Below are positions 19,933 to 32,631 of a stretch of DNA of 61,370 bases, one piece after another. The translations under genes were made by a program, and so were the position numbers. The stretch lies in contig JAEUJX010000603.1 of NCBI GenBank assembly GCA_016794545.1, positions 1 through 61,370 on the forward strand, read 5' to 3'. The stretch's first letter is position 1. Every line of letters begins with the position of its first letter. Below the pieces are notes generated by a model. That model worked only from the letters and a program-made list of their open reading frames with translations. It was not told where the DNA came from and did no database searches. Source of the stretch: Myxococcales bacterium. Its GTDB lineage: Bacteria > Myxococcota_A > Polyangia > Haliangiales > Haliangiaceae.

Positions 19933-21783
19933 TTAGATCTGGTCCAGCAGCGCGCGTGCGCGCGACGCCAGATGTGAGTCGGTGGACTTGTCGGCGATGG
20001 CTTCGAGCATCCGGCGCGTCGCCGCGCCGGTCCGGAGGTGAGCGGCGAGCAGGTCGACCAGCGCGGTGTTCGTCGCGACGTCGGCGCGCGACGCGAGGGC
20101 TCGCTCGAGCTTCTCGAGGTCGGACGAGCCGAGCGGCTGCCGCTCCATCGCCTTCAGGGCCGCGCGCGCGACGCGGGCGTCGGTGTCGGTCGAGAGCTCG
20201 ACGAGCGCGGCGCGCGCGTCGGCCGTGTGCATGTCGCGCAGCGCCCAGGCGGCGCGCGAGCGAATCTCCGGTGCCGGGTCGCGCGCCAGCTCGCGGACGA
20301 GCGGCACGGTGTCGGAGATCGCGGCGTTGCCGATCGCGGCGAGTGCATCTTCGCGCTCGCGCACGGTCGTCGCCTTGGCGAGCGCCTCGCGGAGCTGGCC
20401 ATCGAGCTCGGCGGCCAGCGGCTTGGTCTCCGGATCTGCGTCGAGGCGCCGCGCGAGCGCGCCGACGGTGTACGCCGTCGCCGAGGCGACGTCGCGATCG
20501 GTCGCGGTCTGCCACGCGGCGACGACGAGCTGCACGGTCTCCGGGGTCGGCCGGTGCACGAACGAGAAGCGCTGCACGAGGTCGACCTCGAGACCGCGCG
20601 CACCCGGCGTCGCGAAGGCCTCGCGCATCGCGGCTTGCGCCTCGACCGTGCCCGCCGCCGCGAGCAGGTCGAACGCGAGCAGGCGCACCGCCGGATCCCC
20701 CTCGGCGAACGTCGCGAGCACGTCGGCACACAGCTCGGGGTGCAGCTGGAGCAGCGCGACCGCGCGGTGCATCCAGCGCCGCTTCTGCTTGCGATCGGGC
20801 TCCCCGTCGCCCCATCCACGCGCGAGGCCCTCCGCGAGTTGCTCCTCGGTCAGGCCGGCCGCCGCTTGCTCGCGCAGCGCCCGGTCGGCATCGCCGCCCT
20901 GGACGAGCTCCCCCGGCGCGCGCTGCTCGAGGTTCTCGAGCGACACCGCCGACACCGGTGCACGCGTGGTCGAGAGCCGCGTGAGCGAGAACTTGCTCGT
21001 GCCGCGATAGAGCGGCGTCGTGGTGCCCGGCAGGCGGAGCGCGAGGCTCTCGTCGTCGACGAGCGACTCGAGATGGCCGCGCGCGTCGACGACGATCGCG
21101 GCCCGCGCCGTCAGCTCGGGCGTCGCGTCGGGCGTCGCCGGGGCGACGAGGATGCGATCGTAGCTCGTCCGCGTGCGCTGGATCCGCGAGGCCGATTCGC
21201 GCTCGTACGCGACCCGCGCGATGCCGCTCGGGCCGGGCTCGGTCGCAGTCCATGCGTCGCCGGCGGCGGACGTGATGTGCGAGAGGCTCGCGACCGACTG
21301 CATGACGTGCTTGAACGCGGGCGGCGCGCTCGGGTCGAAATAGATGCGCTCGACTCCGCCGTCGAGGTCGAGCACGACCCACGCCGTCGGTCCGACGAGC
21401 TGTGCGTTCGCGGATGCGACATCCACGAACACGGTCTTGCCCAGCACCTCGACGCCCGGCTTCGCGACATCGACGAACGCCGCGGCGAGCAGCCAGCCGC
21501 GTTCGTGCGGGCCATGGCTCGTGAACGCGAGGGTCGCCTCGAGGTCCGTCTTGCTCGTGAGCGCGAGCTCGCCAGCCCCGGCGAGCTCGCTCTCGGCGCG
21601 CCACTCGAGGCGGTACTCGTATCGGGTGCCGGTCGGCCAGGTGGGACGCGAGGCCACCTCGGCCGATCCGCCAACCCCGTGCCACAGGAGGACCGTCGCA
21701 CCGAGGACGGCCGCACCGGCGACCGCCAACCACGTACGCCCGGTCGAACCAGGGGCAGCCCGATCGATCGATTTCGTGTCCAT
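19933..21783 (-). CDS. Membrane-anchored beta-domain/HEAT protein, vitellogenin/MTP-like
   Basis: 616 aa. An uncleaved-looking N-terminal membrane anchor lies at about residues 18-38 (WLAVAGAAVLGATVLLWHGV). Residues about 45-280 are beta-rich: GTRYEYRLEWRAESELAG, DLEATLAFTS, GGVERIYFDPSAPPAFKHVM, ARVAYERES. Residues about 310-616 are HEAT-type helix pairs (LVRELARDPAPEIRSRAAWALRDMH, TDARVARAALKAMERQ). This order, an N-terminal beta sheet domain then a helical HEAT horseshoe, is that of the large lipid transfer protein family (vitellogenin, MTP, apoB). The assignment is inference from layout and pattern only. It is the first gene of a two-gene unit. Confidence 0.85.
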   Translation of the reverse strand: MDTKSIDRAAPGSTGRTWLAVAGAAVLGATVLLWHGVGGSAEVASRPTWPTGTRYEYRLEWRAESELAGAGELALTSKTDLEATLAFTSHGPHERGWLLAAAFVDVAKPGVEVLGKTVFVDVASANAQLVGPTAWVVLDLDGGVERIYFDPSAPPAFKHVMQSVASLSHITSAAGDAWTATEPGPSGIARVAYERESASRIQRTRTSYDRILVAPATPDATPELTARAAIVVDARGHLESLVDDESLALRLPGTTTPLYRGTSKFSLTRLSTTRAPVSAVSLENLEQRAPGELVQGGDADRALREQAAAGLTEEQLAEGLARGWGDGEPDRKQKRRWMHRAVALLQLHPELCADVLATFAEGDPAVRLLAFDLLAAAGTVEAQAAMREAFATPGARGLEVDLVQRFSFVHRPTPETVQLVVAAWQTATDRDVASATAYTVGALARRLDADPETKPLAAELDGQLREALAKATTVREREDALAAIGNAAISDTVPLVRELARDPAPEIRSRAAWALRDMHTADARAALVELSTDTDARVARAALKAMERQPLGSSDLEKLERALASRADVATNTALVDLLAAHLRTGAATRRMLEAIADKSTDSHLASRARALLDQI

Positions 21784-21886
21784 CGACTGGATGGCGTTCC
21801 GTCGTGCGGAACAAGTGTTCCAGCGTCGTGACGGAAGAGATCCAGCAGGTTAGCCGCCGTCGTCGTACAAGACGGCGGGCTGTTCG

Positions 21887-22669
21887 TTACCGCCGGTGAC
21901 GCCGGCCGGACCCGGGACGACCAGGACCGCCTGGACCGCCTGGACCGCCGCGGTGCGGCGGTGCCTTCGCCGCCGTCGTGCGCGGCAACAGCGGCGCTAC
22001 CTCCTGCTCCGAGAGGTTGCGCCAGCGGCCGAGCGGCAGCTCGCCGAGCTTGAGGTGCATGATGCGGACGCGCTGGAGCGCCTCGACGGTGTAGCCGAAC
22101 GCCTCGCACATGCGGCGGATCTGGCGGTTCAGGCCCTGTGTCAGCACGATGCGGAACACCTTCGCGCCGACGCGCGTGACCCGGCAGGGCTTGGTCGTCG
22201 CGTCGGAGAGGCGGACGCCGGAGGACAGCTTCGCGAGGAAGTCGTCGTCGAACGGCCGGTCGACCATCACGACGTACTCCTTCTCGTGGTTGTGCTCGGC
22301 GCGCAGCACCTCGTTGACGATGTCGCCGTCGTTGGTGAGCAGGATGAGGCCCTCGGAGTCCTTGTCGAGGCGGCCGATCGGGAACACGCGCTCGGGGTGG
22401 TTCACGAAGTCGACGATGTTGCCGGCGACGTGGCGCTCGGTCGTGCAGGTGATGCCGACCGGCTTGTTGAGCGCGATGTAGACGGGCCGGGACTTCTTGC
22501 GCGCGGCGCCGACTCGATCGCCGTCGAGGCGGACGTCGTCGCCGTCGTTCACCTGCGTGCCGAGCACGGCGGGGACGCCGTTGACGGTGACGCGGCCCTC
22601 GGCGATCAGCGTGTCGGCCTCGCGGCGCGAGCAGGCGCCGCTCTCGGACAGGTACTTGTTGAGCCGCAT
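21887..22669 (-). CDS. rluF: 23S rRNA pseudouridine(2604) synthase-type RsuA/RluF enzyme
   Basis: 260 aa. The N-terminal S4 RNA-binding domain (MRLNKYLSESGACSRREADTLI) leads to the catalytic domain with the nucleophile motif GRLDKDSEGLILLTNDG (Asp near residue 101). The RluF-type segment LTQGLNRQIRRMCEAFGYTVEALQRVRIMHLKLGELPLG is split by no gap. It should isomerise uridine in 23S rRNA, or tRNA-Tyr U35 as in E. coli. The last 20 residues form a Gly/Pro/Arg-rich tail not seen in E. coli. The start is 12 bases after the mutS stop in the same direction, so the two are probably co-transcribed. Confidence 0.93.
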   Translation of the reverse strand: MRLNKYLSESGACSRREADTLIAEGRVTVNGVPAVLGTQVNDGDDVRLDGDRVGAARKKSRPVYIALNKPVGITCTTERHVAGNIVDFVNHPERVFPIGRLDKDSEGLILLTNDGDIVNEVLRAEHNHEKEYVVMVDRPFDDDFLAKLSSGVRLSDATTKPCRVTRVGAKVFRIVLTQGLNRQIRRMCEAFGYTVEALQRVRIMHLKLGELPLGRWRNLSEQEVAPLLPRTTAAKAPPHRGGPGGPGGPGRPGSGRRHRR

Positions 22670-22681
22670 CGCGCGCGGAGC

Positions 22682-25267
22682 TTACGCCAGCGACTTCAGC
22701 TCGGCGAGCAGCGCGAGCGCCTCGAGCGGCGTGGTGCGGTTGACGTCGATCGAGGCGAGCTTCGCGACGGCCGGGGACGGGGCGGCGGCGGGGAGCAGCG
22801 ATAGCTGCGGTGACGCGCCGAGCGTGGCGCCACCCTCGAGCTTGGCCATGATCTGGTGCGCGCGCGCGGTGACGGACTTGGGCAGGCCGGCGAGCTTGGC
22901 GACGTCGATGCCGTAGCTGCGCGACGCGCCGCCGGGCACGACGCGGCGGAGGAACACGATCTCGCCCTTGTGCTCGCGCACGGCGACCGAGACGTTGCGG
23001 ACGCGCGGCCGGCTGTCCGCGAGCGCGACGAGCTCGTGGTAGTGCGTGGCGAACAGCGTGCGCGCGCCGACCGTGTCGTGGAGGAACTCGGCGACGGCCC
23101 AGGCGATCGAGACACCGTCGAACGTGGAGGTGCCGCGGCCGACCTCGTCGAGGATGATCAGCGAGCTGCGGGTGGCCTTCGCGAGGATCGACGCGGTCTC
23201 GCGCATCTCGACCATGAACGTCGAGTCGCCGCGCGAGAGGTTGTCGGCGGCACCGACGCGCGTGAACACCCGGTCGCACACGCCGATCGTCGCGGACTTC
23301 GCCGGCACGAACGAGCCGATCTGTGCCAGCAGCGCGATCTGCGCGACCTGGCGCATGTACGTCGACTTGCCCGCCATGTTGGGACCCGTGATGAGGACGA
23401 GCTGCTCGGCCGACGGATCGAGCTTCGCGTCGTTCGGCACGAACGCGCCGGCGGGCAGCAGGGCCTCGATCACCGGGTGGCGGCCGTCGACGATCTCGAG
23501 CGTCAGCGAGTCGTCCACCGTCGGGCGGCAGTAGTCGCGCCGCGCGGCGACCTCCGCGAACGCGCCGCACACGTCGAGCACGGCGAGCGCGGCACCCGCG
23601 GCGGCGATCTCGCGCGCGACCTGCGCGACCGCGGCGACCTCGGCCTTGACGAGCTGGAGCTCGCGCGCGGCGAGCGTCTCCTCGGCGGTCAGGACCTTCT
23701 TCTCGAGCTCGGCGAGCTCGGGCGTCACGTAGCGCTCGCCGGTCGCGATGGTCTGCTTGCGGATGTAGTGCGCGGGGACCTTCGCGAGGTGCGTCTTGGT
23801 GACCTCGAGGTAGTAGCCGAACACGCGGTTGTAGCGGACCTTCAGGTTCGAGATGCCCGACGACTTCTGCTCGCGCTCCTCGATCGCGAGGATCTCGTCC
23901 TTGCCGCCGTCCGCGAGGCGCCGGCACTCGTCGATCTGCTCGTCGTATCCGTCGCGGATCGCCGGACCGTGCTTGCCGTCCATCAGCGCCGGCGGGTCGT
24001 CGACCAGCGCGCGGGACAGCCGGTCGGCCATCGCCGGCAGCGCGGGCACGGTGCACGCCGCGAGATCGAGCAGCTCGGGCAGCGGCGAGAGCTTGTCCTT
24101 GCCGGAGCGCACGTGGTCCACCAGCGCCGGCAGCGCGCGCAGCGTGTCGCGCAGCCGGCCGAGGTCGCGCGGCGTGGCGACGCCGAGCGTGGCCTTGCCC
24201 GCGAGCCGCTCGAGGTCGCCGAGCCGCTCGAGTGCGCGCCGGATCTCGGCGGTCAGCGCGGGCCGCTCGACGAGCCAGCCCACCGCGTCCTGGCGCCGGC
24301 GGATCTGCGCGACATCGACGAGCGGGTAGAGCAGCCAGCGCCGCACGAGCCGGCCGCCCGGCGCGGTCGCGGTCTCGTCGATCACGGAGAGCAGCGAGCC
24401 CTCCTTGCGGCGGCCGATCAAGGTCTCGGTCAGCTCGAGGTTCGCGATCGCGGCCTCGTCGAGCACGACGCTGTCGCCGGGCCGGTAGAGCTGGAGCCGC
24501 GCGATCGGCAGCACTCCGGTGGGCTGCGTCGCGCGCGCGTACGCGACGACCGCGCCCGCCGCGCGGATCGCAAGGTCTCGGTGTGCGAGCGCGACCGTCG
24601 GCTCGACGATGACGATCGATCCGAGCTCCCGGCGCGCATCGACCTCGGACGGGATCGGCGCCGGGTTCCACACCGCCTTGTGGCGAGCGCGCACGGTCGC
24701 CAGCTGCTGCGCCTTGGCCGATTCGCCGAGCAGCTCGGGCGCGACGAGCACCTCCGTCGGGCCGACGCGCACGAGCTCGTCGACGACGTGCGCCGGCGGC
24801 AGCTCCGTCGCGCACAGCTCGCCGGTCGTGGCATCGAGGTACGCGAGCCCGCACGCGTCCTTGCCCGGTACCAGCGCCGCGACGTAGCGCGGCTTCTTGG
24901 CGTCGAGCACGTCGTCGTCGAGCACGATGCCCGGCGTCACGATCCGCACGACCTCGCGCTTGACCAGGCCCTTCGCGAGCTTGGGATCCTCCATCTGCTC
25001 GCAGATCGCGATCTTGAAGCCCTGCTCGGTCAGCTTCGCGATGTAGCCGCGGACCGCGTGGTACGGCACGCCCGCCATCGGCACGCCGTCCTCCTTGCCC
25101 TTGTCGCGCGACGTCAGCGTCAGGTCGAGCGCCTTGGACGCCACCACCGCGTCCTCGAAGAACATCTCGTAGAAGTCCCCGCACCGGAACAGCAGGATCG
25201 CGTCGCCGTGCCGTTCCTTGATCTCGAGGAACTGGCGCATCAGCGGCGTCTCGGACGGGCGACTCAC
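22682..25267 (-). CDS. mutS: DNA mismatch repair protein MutS
   Basis: 861 aa from the GTG at 25267 ([13 protein letters not shown]); the ATG at 25240 is the alternative. The frame is open to 25585 but that upstream part is not MutS-like. The mismatch-binding Phe-x-Glu is present ([11 protein letters not shown], near residue 38). The Walker [14 protein letters not shown] and Walker [17 protein letters not shown] of the ABC-type ATPase are intact. The end has the usual [13 protein letters not shown]. Full length for the family. It recognises base mismatches and recruits MutL. No mutL is seen in this window. Confidence 0.97.
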   Translation of the reverse strand: MSRPSETPLMRQFLEIKERHGDAILLFRCGDFYEMFFEDAVVASKALDLTLTSRDKGKEDGVPMAGVPYHAVRGYIAKLTEQGFKIAICEQMEDPKLAKGLVKREVVRIVTPGIVLDDDVLDAKKPRYVAALVPGKDACGLAYLDATTGELCATELPPAHVVDELVRVGPTEVLVAPELLGESAKAQQLATVRARHKAVWNPAPIPSEVDARRELGSIVIVEPTVALAHRDLAIRAAGAVVAYARATQPTGVLPIARLQLYRPGDSVVLDEAAIANLELTETLIGRRKEGSLLSVIDETATAPGGRLVRRWLLYPLVDVAQIRRRQDAVGWLVERPALTAEIRRALERLGDLERLAGKATLGVATPRDLGRLRDTLRALPALVDHVRSGKDKLSPLPELLDLAACTVPALPAMADRLSRALVDDPPALMDGKHGPAIRDGYDEQIDECRRLADGGKDEILAIEEREQKSSGISNLKVRYNRVFGYYLEVTKTHLAKVPAHYIRKQTIATGERYVTPELAELEKKVLTAEETLAARELQLVKAEVAAVAQVAREIAAAGAALAVLDVCGAFAEVAARRDYCRPTVDDSLTLEIVDGRHPVIEALLPAGAFVPNDAKLDPSAEQLVLITGPNMAGKSTYMRQVAQIALLAQIGSFVPAKSATIGVCDRVFTRVGAADNLSRGDSTFMVEMRETASILAKATRSSLIILDEVGRGTSTFDGVSIAWAVAEFLHDTVGARTLFATHYHELVALADSRPRVRNVSVAVREHKGEIVFLRRVVPGGASRSYGIDVAKLAGLPKSVTARAHQIMAKLEGGATLGASPQLSLLPAAAPSPAVAKLASIDVNRTTPLEALALLAELKSLA

Positions 25268-25284
25268 CGCACTCGCGTAACACG

Positions 25285-25297
25285 GGTGTCCGACACC
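25285..25297. promoter_or_regulatory. 13-bp palindrome upstream of mutS; surrounding intergenic
   Basis: GGTGTCCGACACC is a perfect palindrome around C25291, 18 bases upstream of the mutS GTG start. Two near-identical copies of CGGCGGACA follow at about 25337-25357. The rest of the 227-base divergent gap (25268-25494) carries no gene; an AT-richer TTGTACTAG lies near 25463-25471, before the haem lipoprotein. Possible operator; unproven. Confidence 0.35.
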
Positions 25298-25494
25298 GGA
25301 CGGGAGCCCGCGTTCGCGCGCGAGCGGGTCGTACCGGCGGACACATCGGCGGACATGCCCTGGGGGGCGCGAACCACACCCGGTTTCGGTTTGGGGGCAG
25401 GAGCCCATCGAGGGCGCCGTGCAAAGCCGAGCGATGTCGGGCGCTTCGGATTGGCCCACTGCTTGTACTAGTGCGTTCCACCGAGGAGGAACCC

Positions 25495-27723
25495 GTGAAG
25501 ACCTACATGAAGACCATCGCGATCGCGACCTCGCTGCTGACGGCAGCGGGTGCGGGCTGCGGTAGCGAAGAGACCAGCGGCCCACTGGGCAATGTCGACT
25601 CGCTCGTCGTCTTGCAGCGCCCCAAGCGCAACGATATGGGCGACATCTTCCAGTACACGTCTTACAAGCCGAAGACGGAGTCGGGCGTGAACGCCCGGCT
25701 GGTCAAGCTCGAGCCGCCGACCGCGGACGGCAAGCAGACCGTGATCTGCTGCGACCAGGCCGGCCCCGAGTTCGCGAACATCGACATCTCGGGCTACGAC
25801 ATCTCGTTCGACGCGAAGCAGATCGTGTTCTCCGGCAAGCTCGCCGCGAACCAGAACTACGGCCTGTTCATCCTGACGCTCGCCGATGGCTCGGTGGACC
25901 AGATTCCCACCGACCCGGCGCGTGACTACGTGTCGCCGATCTTCCTCCCCGGCGACAAGATCATGTTCACGACGAACTCGGTCGTCGAGGCCGGTGCGCG
26001 CCAGCACCGCGACGAGTACGAGCGCGGCACCACGCTGCAGCTCGGCCGCATCAACACCGACGGGACGGGCGAGGAGCTCGGCGCCCGCAACCTCTCGCAC
26101 CGCACGTTCCCGACGCTGATGAGCGACGGGCGCGTGATGTTCACGCAGTGGGACCACCTCGGCGGCATGAACGCCGGCCACCTCATGTTCGTGAACCAGG
26201 ACATGACGAACCTCCGCGAGGGCTTCGGCAAGGAGGGCACCGGCGCCTCGAACTCCACGCTCAAGGCGCAGGAGATCAGCCCGGGCCGCTTCGTCGCCAT
26301 CGCGACCTCGCGTAACCGCACGATCCAGGCCGGCGCGCTGATCGACGTCCGCCTCGGCGTGACCGAGACCGACGGCGACAGCGTGCTCGCCCGCGAGCGC
26401 CAGTCCGAGGCGAACGCGACGTACAAGGACCTGACGCCGGACGTCCCGCACGACATGACGCCGTCGGCGGACACCGTCGGCCGCTACTACGACGCGTTCG
26501 CGCTGAACGCGAAGGACAAGCCGGACCTCGTCGTGTCGTGGGCGAACGGCCCCGTCGAGTCGAGCGTGCTCGGCTCCGCCGGCCTCGAGGCGAACTTCGG
26601 CGTCTACCTGCTCGACACCGCGCGCAACCAGCGCCACCCGATCCTCGACCACGAGGAGATGTGGGACGTGTTCCCGCGCCCGCTCATGCCGCGCCCGGTG
26701 CCCGACATCTCGGGCTCGGCCGTCGATCCGACGCTCAACGGCGCCACGCAGATCGGCTCGATGAACGTCTACAACTCGAGCCTCAAGAGCTTCGCGCCGG
26801 GCAGCATCTACGGCGTCCGCGTGATGGAGGGCTTCTCGTCGGAGGAAGGGTTCCCCGAGATGTTCGGCACCACGATGTTCGAGGGCCAGGCGAACCTCGG
26901 CGTCGCCCGCGTCCAGGCGGACGGCTCGTGGCTCGCGAACATCCCGGCCAACGTCCCGATCCACGTCCAGGCGGTCGACACGTTCGGCATGAACATGTTC
27001 TCGGAGCCGGTGTGGGTCTCCGGCCGCAAGAACGAGAGCCGCGTGTGCGGTGGTTGCCACGAGCCGCGTGACAAGGCGACCGTGATCGACCCCGGTCAGA
27101 CCGACGCATTCGCGGTCGGCGCGACCCAGATGTACGGCCTCACGCCGCGCGACCAGCGCATGTCGCTCGACACCAGCCGCGACAAGGTCATGGGCGTCGC
27201 GTGGTCGACGACCATCCAGAAGATCTTCGACGACAACTGCCTCGGCTGCCACGACAGCAGGAACCTGGCCGGCATGCAGCCGTACACCATCACCGACCCG
27301 ATGACCGGCACGTCGATCCAGTGGACGTTCAACCTCGAGGGCACGCCGCTGCCCGCCGCGTTCGCCGAGATCGGTGGCGAGCCCGCGTTCACCGCGTCGT
27401 ATCTGTCGATCGCCGGCCCCGACATGGAGGCCATCGAGGAGGGCGGGCTGATGCTGTCGAGCTGCAGCGCCGCGAACTGCACGAAGCTGAACTACGCGAT
27501 GCCCGAGGACTCGCGGGGCTCGCTGCTCATCAAGACGCTGAACCCGACCCGTCAGTTCCCGACGCAGACCGGCGAGCGCGCGTTCAACACCACGCCGCAC
27601 ATGGCCGCCAAGGGCCAGGCGACGGACCTGACGGGCGACGAGTTCTACCAGCTCATCCTCAACATCGACATGGGCGTGAACTTCTACGCTCGTGAGAACA
27701 ACCCCCGCCTGAGCGTCTACTAA
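25495..27723 (+). CDS. Secreted dihaem lipoprotein, hydrazine-synthase-alpha-like
   Basis: 742 aa. The GTG at 25495 was chosen because the strong SD GAGGAGGA sits just upstream. The signal ends in a lipobox-like AGAGC ([13 protein letters not shown]). Residues about 40-350 have repeated blades of a TolB/WD40-like propeller ([30 protein letters not shown]). The C-terminal module resembles the middle domain of hydrazine synthase alpha: [19 protein letters not shown], then VDTFGMN, then [11 protein letters not shown] (Cys 518 and 521). A second motif CLGCH lies at Cys 582. It is likely an extracellular or outer-membrane cytochrome of unknown substrate. The HEAT gene follows after 26 bases. Confidence 0.88.
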   Translation: MKTYMKTIAIATSLLTAAGAGCGSEETSGPLGNVDSLVVLQRPKRNDMGDIFQYTSYKPKTESGVNARLVKLEPPTADGKQTVICCDQAGPEFANIDISGYDISFDAKQIVFSGKLAANQNYGLFILTLADGSVDQIPTDPARDYVSPIFLPGDKIMFTTNSVVEAGARQHRDEYERGTTLQLGRINTDGTGEELGARNLSHRTFPTLMSDGRVMFTQWDHLGGMNAGHLMFVNQDMTNLREGFGKEGTGASNSTLKAQEISPGRFVAIATSRNRTIQAGALIDVRLGVTETDGDSVLARERQSEANATYKDLTPDVPHDMTPSADTVGRYYDAFALNAKDKPDLVVSWANGPVESSVLGSAGLEANFGVYLLDTARNQRHPILDHEEMWDVFPRPLMPRPVPDISGSAVDPTLNGATQIGSMNVYNSSLKSFAPGSIYGVRVMEGFSSEEGFPEMFGTTMFEGQANLGVARVQADGSWLANIPANVPIHVQAVDTFGMNMFSEPVWVSGRKNESRVCGGCHEPRDKATVIDPGQTDAFAVGATQMYGLTPRDQRMSLDTSRDKVMGVAWSTTIQKIFDDNCLGCHDSRNLAGMQPYTITDPMTGTSIQWTFNLEGTPLPAAFAEIGGEPAFTASYLSIAGPDMEAIEEGGLMLSSCSAANCTKLNYAMPEDSRGSLLIKTLNPTRQFPTQTGERAFNTTPHMAAKGQATDLTGDEFYQLILNIDMGVNFYARENNPRLSVY

Positions 27724-27749
27724 CCCAACCGCGGACCAGGAGAACGACC

Positions 27750-28583
27750 ATGAAGAACATCGGTACCAAGCTCGCCGCGGTTGCCTTCCTCGTTTGCGTC
27801 GCCTCGCCGGCGTACGCGGGCAAGGGTGGCAGCGCCGCCAAGATTCGCGACGCGATCCGCTCCAATTCGGTCGACGCCATCACGGCGGAGATCGAGCGCG
27901 CCGAGAGCCTCACCTGCTCGGAGTGCGTGCAGATGGTGACGAACCTCCTCGAGGACGACCGCTACGCCGTCCGCGAGGTCGCCGCCTGGTGGTTCGCCAA
28001 GCGGCCCGCGCTGAAGGACATGGTCGCCGAGACGTTCCTCGACGACCTCGCCAGCGGCGGCACGATCAAGGTGCGCAACGCTGCCGACTTCCTCGGCCGC
28101 ACGGTGACGTACACCGCGCTGCCGGCGCTGCGCGCCGCGATCCACCGCGACAACGTCGGACCCGAGGGCAAGCTGGCGCTCGTCCGTGCGGTCTCGTACA
28201 TGGGCCACCTCGGCGGGAACGAGGTGCTGACCACGGCGATGGCCGACGGCGACGCGGGGGTTCGTGCCGCGGCGGCGACCGCGTGGCGCGACATCCTCGG
28301 TCAGACCAGCGCGGCGCCGGTCGTCCCGCTGCTCGCCGACGGCGATGCGAACGTGCGCGCGGCGGCGGCGACCACCGTCGGCGGCATGGGCCACGTCGCG
28401 GCGGCGGCGCAGCTCGAGACGATGGTGGTGTCGGATCCCGACCCGGTCGTCCGCCGCAACGCGGCCTGGGCGCTCGGCAAGCTGCAGCAGCCGTCCTCGC
28501 GGGTGGCGCTCGCGGCGGTGGCGGCCGACCAGAGCGGTCTCGTGCGGATGACGGCGCGCGCGTCGCTCGCCTCCATCCGGTGA
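27750..28583 (+). CDS. Secreted HEAT-repeat protein
   Basis: 277 aa, preceded by the SD CAGGAGAA. A signal peptide (LAAVAFLVCVASPAYA) precedes a superhelix of about six HEAT/PBS-lyase-like repeats from residue 60 to the end (DDRYAVREVAAWWFAKRP, DGDAGVRAAAATAWRDIL, DGDANVRAAAATTVGGMG, DPDPVVRRNAAWALGKLQ). One Cys pair occurs (CSECV). It has no catalytic motif and probably scaffolds the neighbouring haem lipoproteins in the periplasm. A terminator follows at 28609. Confidence 0.9.
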   Translation: MKNIGTKLAAVAFLVCVASPAYAGKGGSAAKIRDAIRSNSVDAITAEIERAESLTCSECVQMVTNLLEDDRYAVREVAAWWFAKRPALKDMVAETFLDDLASGGTIKVRNAADFLGRTVTYTALPALRAAIHRDNVGPEGKLALVRAVSYMGHLGGNEVLTTAMADGDAGVRAAAATAWRDILGQTSAAPVVPLLADGDANVRAAAATTVGGMGHVAAAAQLETMVVSDPDPVVRRNAAWALGKLQQPSSRVALAAVAADQSGLVRMTARASLASIR

Positions 28584-28608
28584 TCACCGAGGAAGATCGT
28601 GTGATCCG

Positions 28609-28642
28609 GGCCGCGCTGGAGACAGCGCGGCCTTCGTGTTTT
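28609..28642 (+). terminator. Rho-independent-type terminator
   Basis: A perfect 10-bp GC stem (GGCCGCGCTG 28609-28618 with CAGCGCGGCC 28623-28632), a GAGA loop, then TTCGTGTTTT. It lies between the HEAT gene and the larger haem lipoprotein, so the latter likely has its own promoter or depends on read-through. Confidence 0.75.
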
Positions 28643-28665
28643 CCGTCGACGATCGGAGTAGGATC

Positions 28666-31629
<2,964 letters not shown>

Positions 31630-31687
31630 TGCCTCACGCATCTGCGCCCCCAGCCGGGTGAATACCGGGACGGGTTGCACGTCTGCC

Positions 31688-31716
31688 TTGTGAGGTCATG
31701 CTCGCATGGGTACGAT
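31688..31716 (+). promoter_or_regulatory. Candidate sigma-70 promoter for the gene at 31739
   Basis: TTGTGA (31688-31693), 17-base spacer, TACGAT (31711-31716). Leader of about 15-20 bases with SD GGAGG at 31730-31734 before the ATG at 31739. Confidence 0.5.
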
Positions 31717-31738
31717 GCGCCCTGTCCTCGGAGGACGT

Positions 31739-32617
31739 ATGCCCGGAATTCGCCTGTCGAAACTGCTCTTCATCTCGCTGATCACGGTCAGCCCCCTCGC
31801 GCTGGCCGGTGGCAAGGCGCCCAAGAAGGCGCCCGCCGCGAAGGCCCCGCCGGCCCCCAAGAAGAAGGTGGTCCCGCCACCGTCGGCCGAGCACAAGAAG
31901 AAGCTCGGCGAGCTGCTGGGTGGCTACAAGTTCGGCATGACCAAGGACGAGGTCGTCGCCGACTTCTCGAAGAAGCTCGACGAGGCCTACGCCGAGAAGC
32001 TGAAGGGCACCACGGACGTCGCGGCGCAGGACCGCATCCGCGCGGAGAAGAAGCGCGAGATCAACGCGTTCAAGGGCACGTTCGTCTCGTTCGAGGCGAA
32101 CAAGCCGTCGCCGTGGGACGTGTCGATCGTCGAGGAAGAGATCGCGCACGACACGGGCGAGGCGATGATGGAGCGCTGGGAGAAGGAGGGCACCAAGAAC
32201 CAGCGCCGGTTCTTCTTCTTCTACAATGGTCGGCTGTGGAAGATGTTCATCTCGCTCGACGTCTCGATCCTCCCCGAGGACAAGAAGAACTTCGACACGT
32301 TCCAGGGCGTGATGCAGGGCCAGTACGGCCCGGGCGACGTGCAGCCCGGGCTCATCACCTGGCGCGCCGGTGAGTTCGAGGTCCGCGCGATCGACAAGCT
32401 GAAGAGCTACGACGCGCTCGGCCTCGCGATCGAGGACGCCAGCGTGAAGAAGGACGTGCTCGCGATCCGCGAGGCGAAGGCGCCGAAGAAGGCCGAGACC
32501 AGCGCCGTCATCAAGGCCGTCATCGATCCGGACAAGAAGGACAAGCCGGACGTGAAGGCGAACTCGAACGCCGTCGACGAGGTCATCAAGGCGCAGGGCG
32601 GCGGCGGCAAGCGGTAG
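31739..32617 (+). CDS. Secreted Lys-rich protein of unknown function
   Basis: 292 aa. The ATG at 31739 follows a good SD (GGAGG) and gives the signal peptide LLFISLITVSPLALA; the upstream GTG/ATG frame to 31706 lacks that. A Lys/Pro/Ala linker (KAPKKAPAAKAPPAPKKK) leads to a domain that starts with a GYKFGMTKDEVVADFSKKLDE pattern, as in proteins with a 'G..wGmt..ev' repeat. The C-terminal 70 residues are charged and likely unstructured. No enzyme motif is visible. Convergent with the phosphatase gene (15-base gap). Confidence 0.78.
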   Translation: MPGIRLSKLLFISLITVSPLALAGGKAPKKAPAAKAPPAPKKKVVPPPSAEHKKKLGELLGGYKFGMTKDEVVADFSKKLDEAYAEKLKGTTDVAAQDRIRAEKKREINAFKGTFVSFEANKPSPWDVSIVEEEIAHDTGEAMMERWEKEGTKNQRRFFFFYNGRLWKMFISLDVSILPEDKKNFDTFQGVMQGQYGPGDVQPGLITWRAGEFEVRAIDKLKSYDALGLAIEDASVKKDVLAIREAKAPKKAETSAVIKAVIDPDKKDKPDVKANSNAVDEVIKAQGGGGKR

Positions 32618-32631
32618 GTTCTGGCCGGCGG

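Noticed and set aside
25455-25478. Possible -35/-10 or sigma-54 promoter before the haem lipoprotein at 25495
   Set aside because: TTGGCC and TACTAG do not have proper spacing, and GG-N10-GC fails, so it was left only as a remark in the intergenic entry.
21111-25481. 1456-aa minus frame across mutS and rluF
   Set aside because: Overlaps well-defined mutS, rluF and HEAT genes in another frame; Arg/Asp-rich with no motifs.
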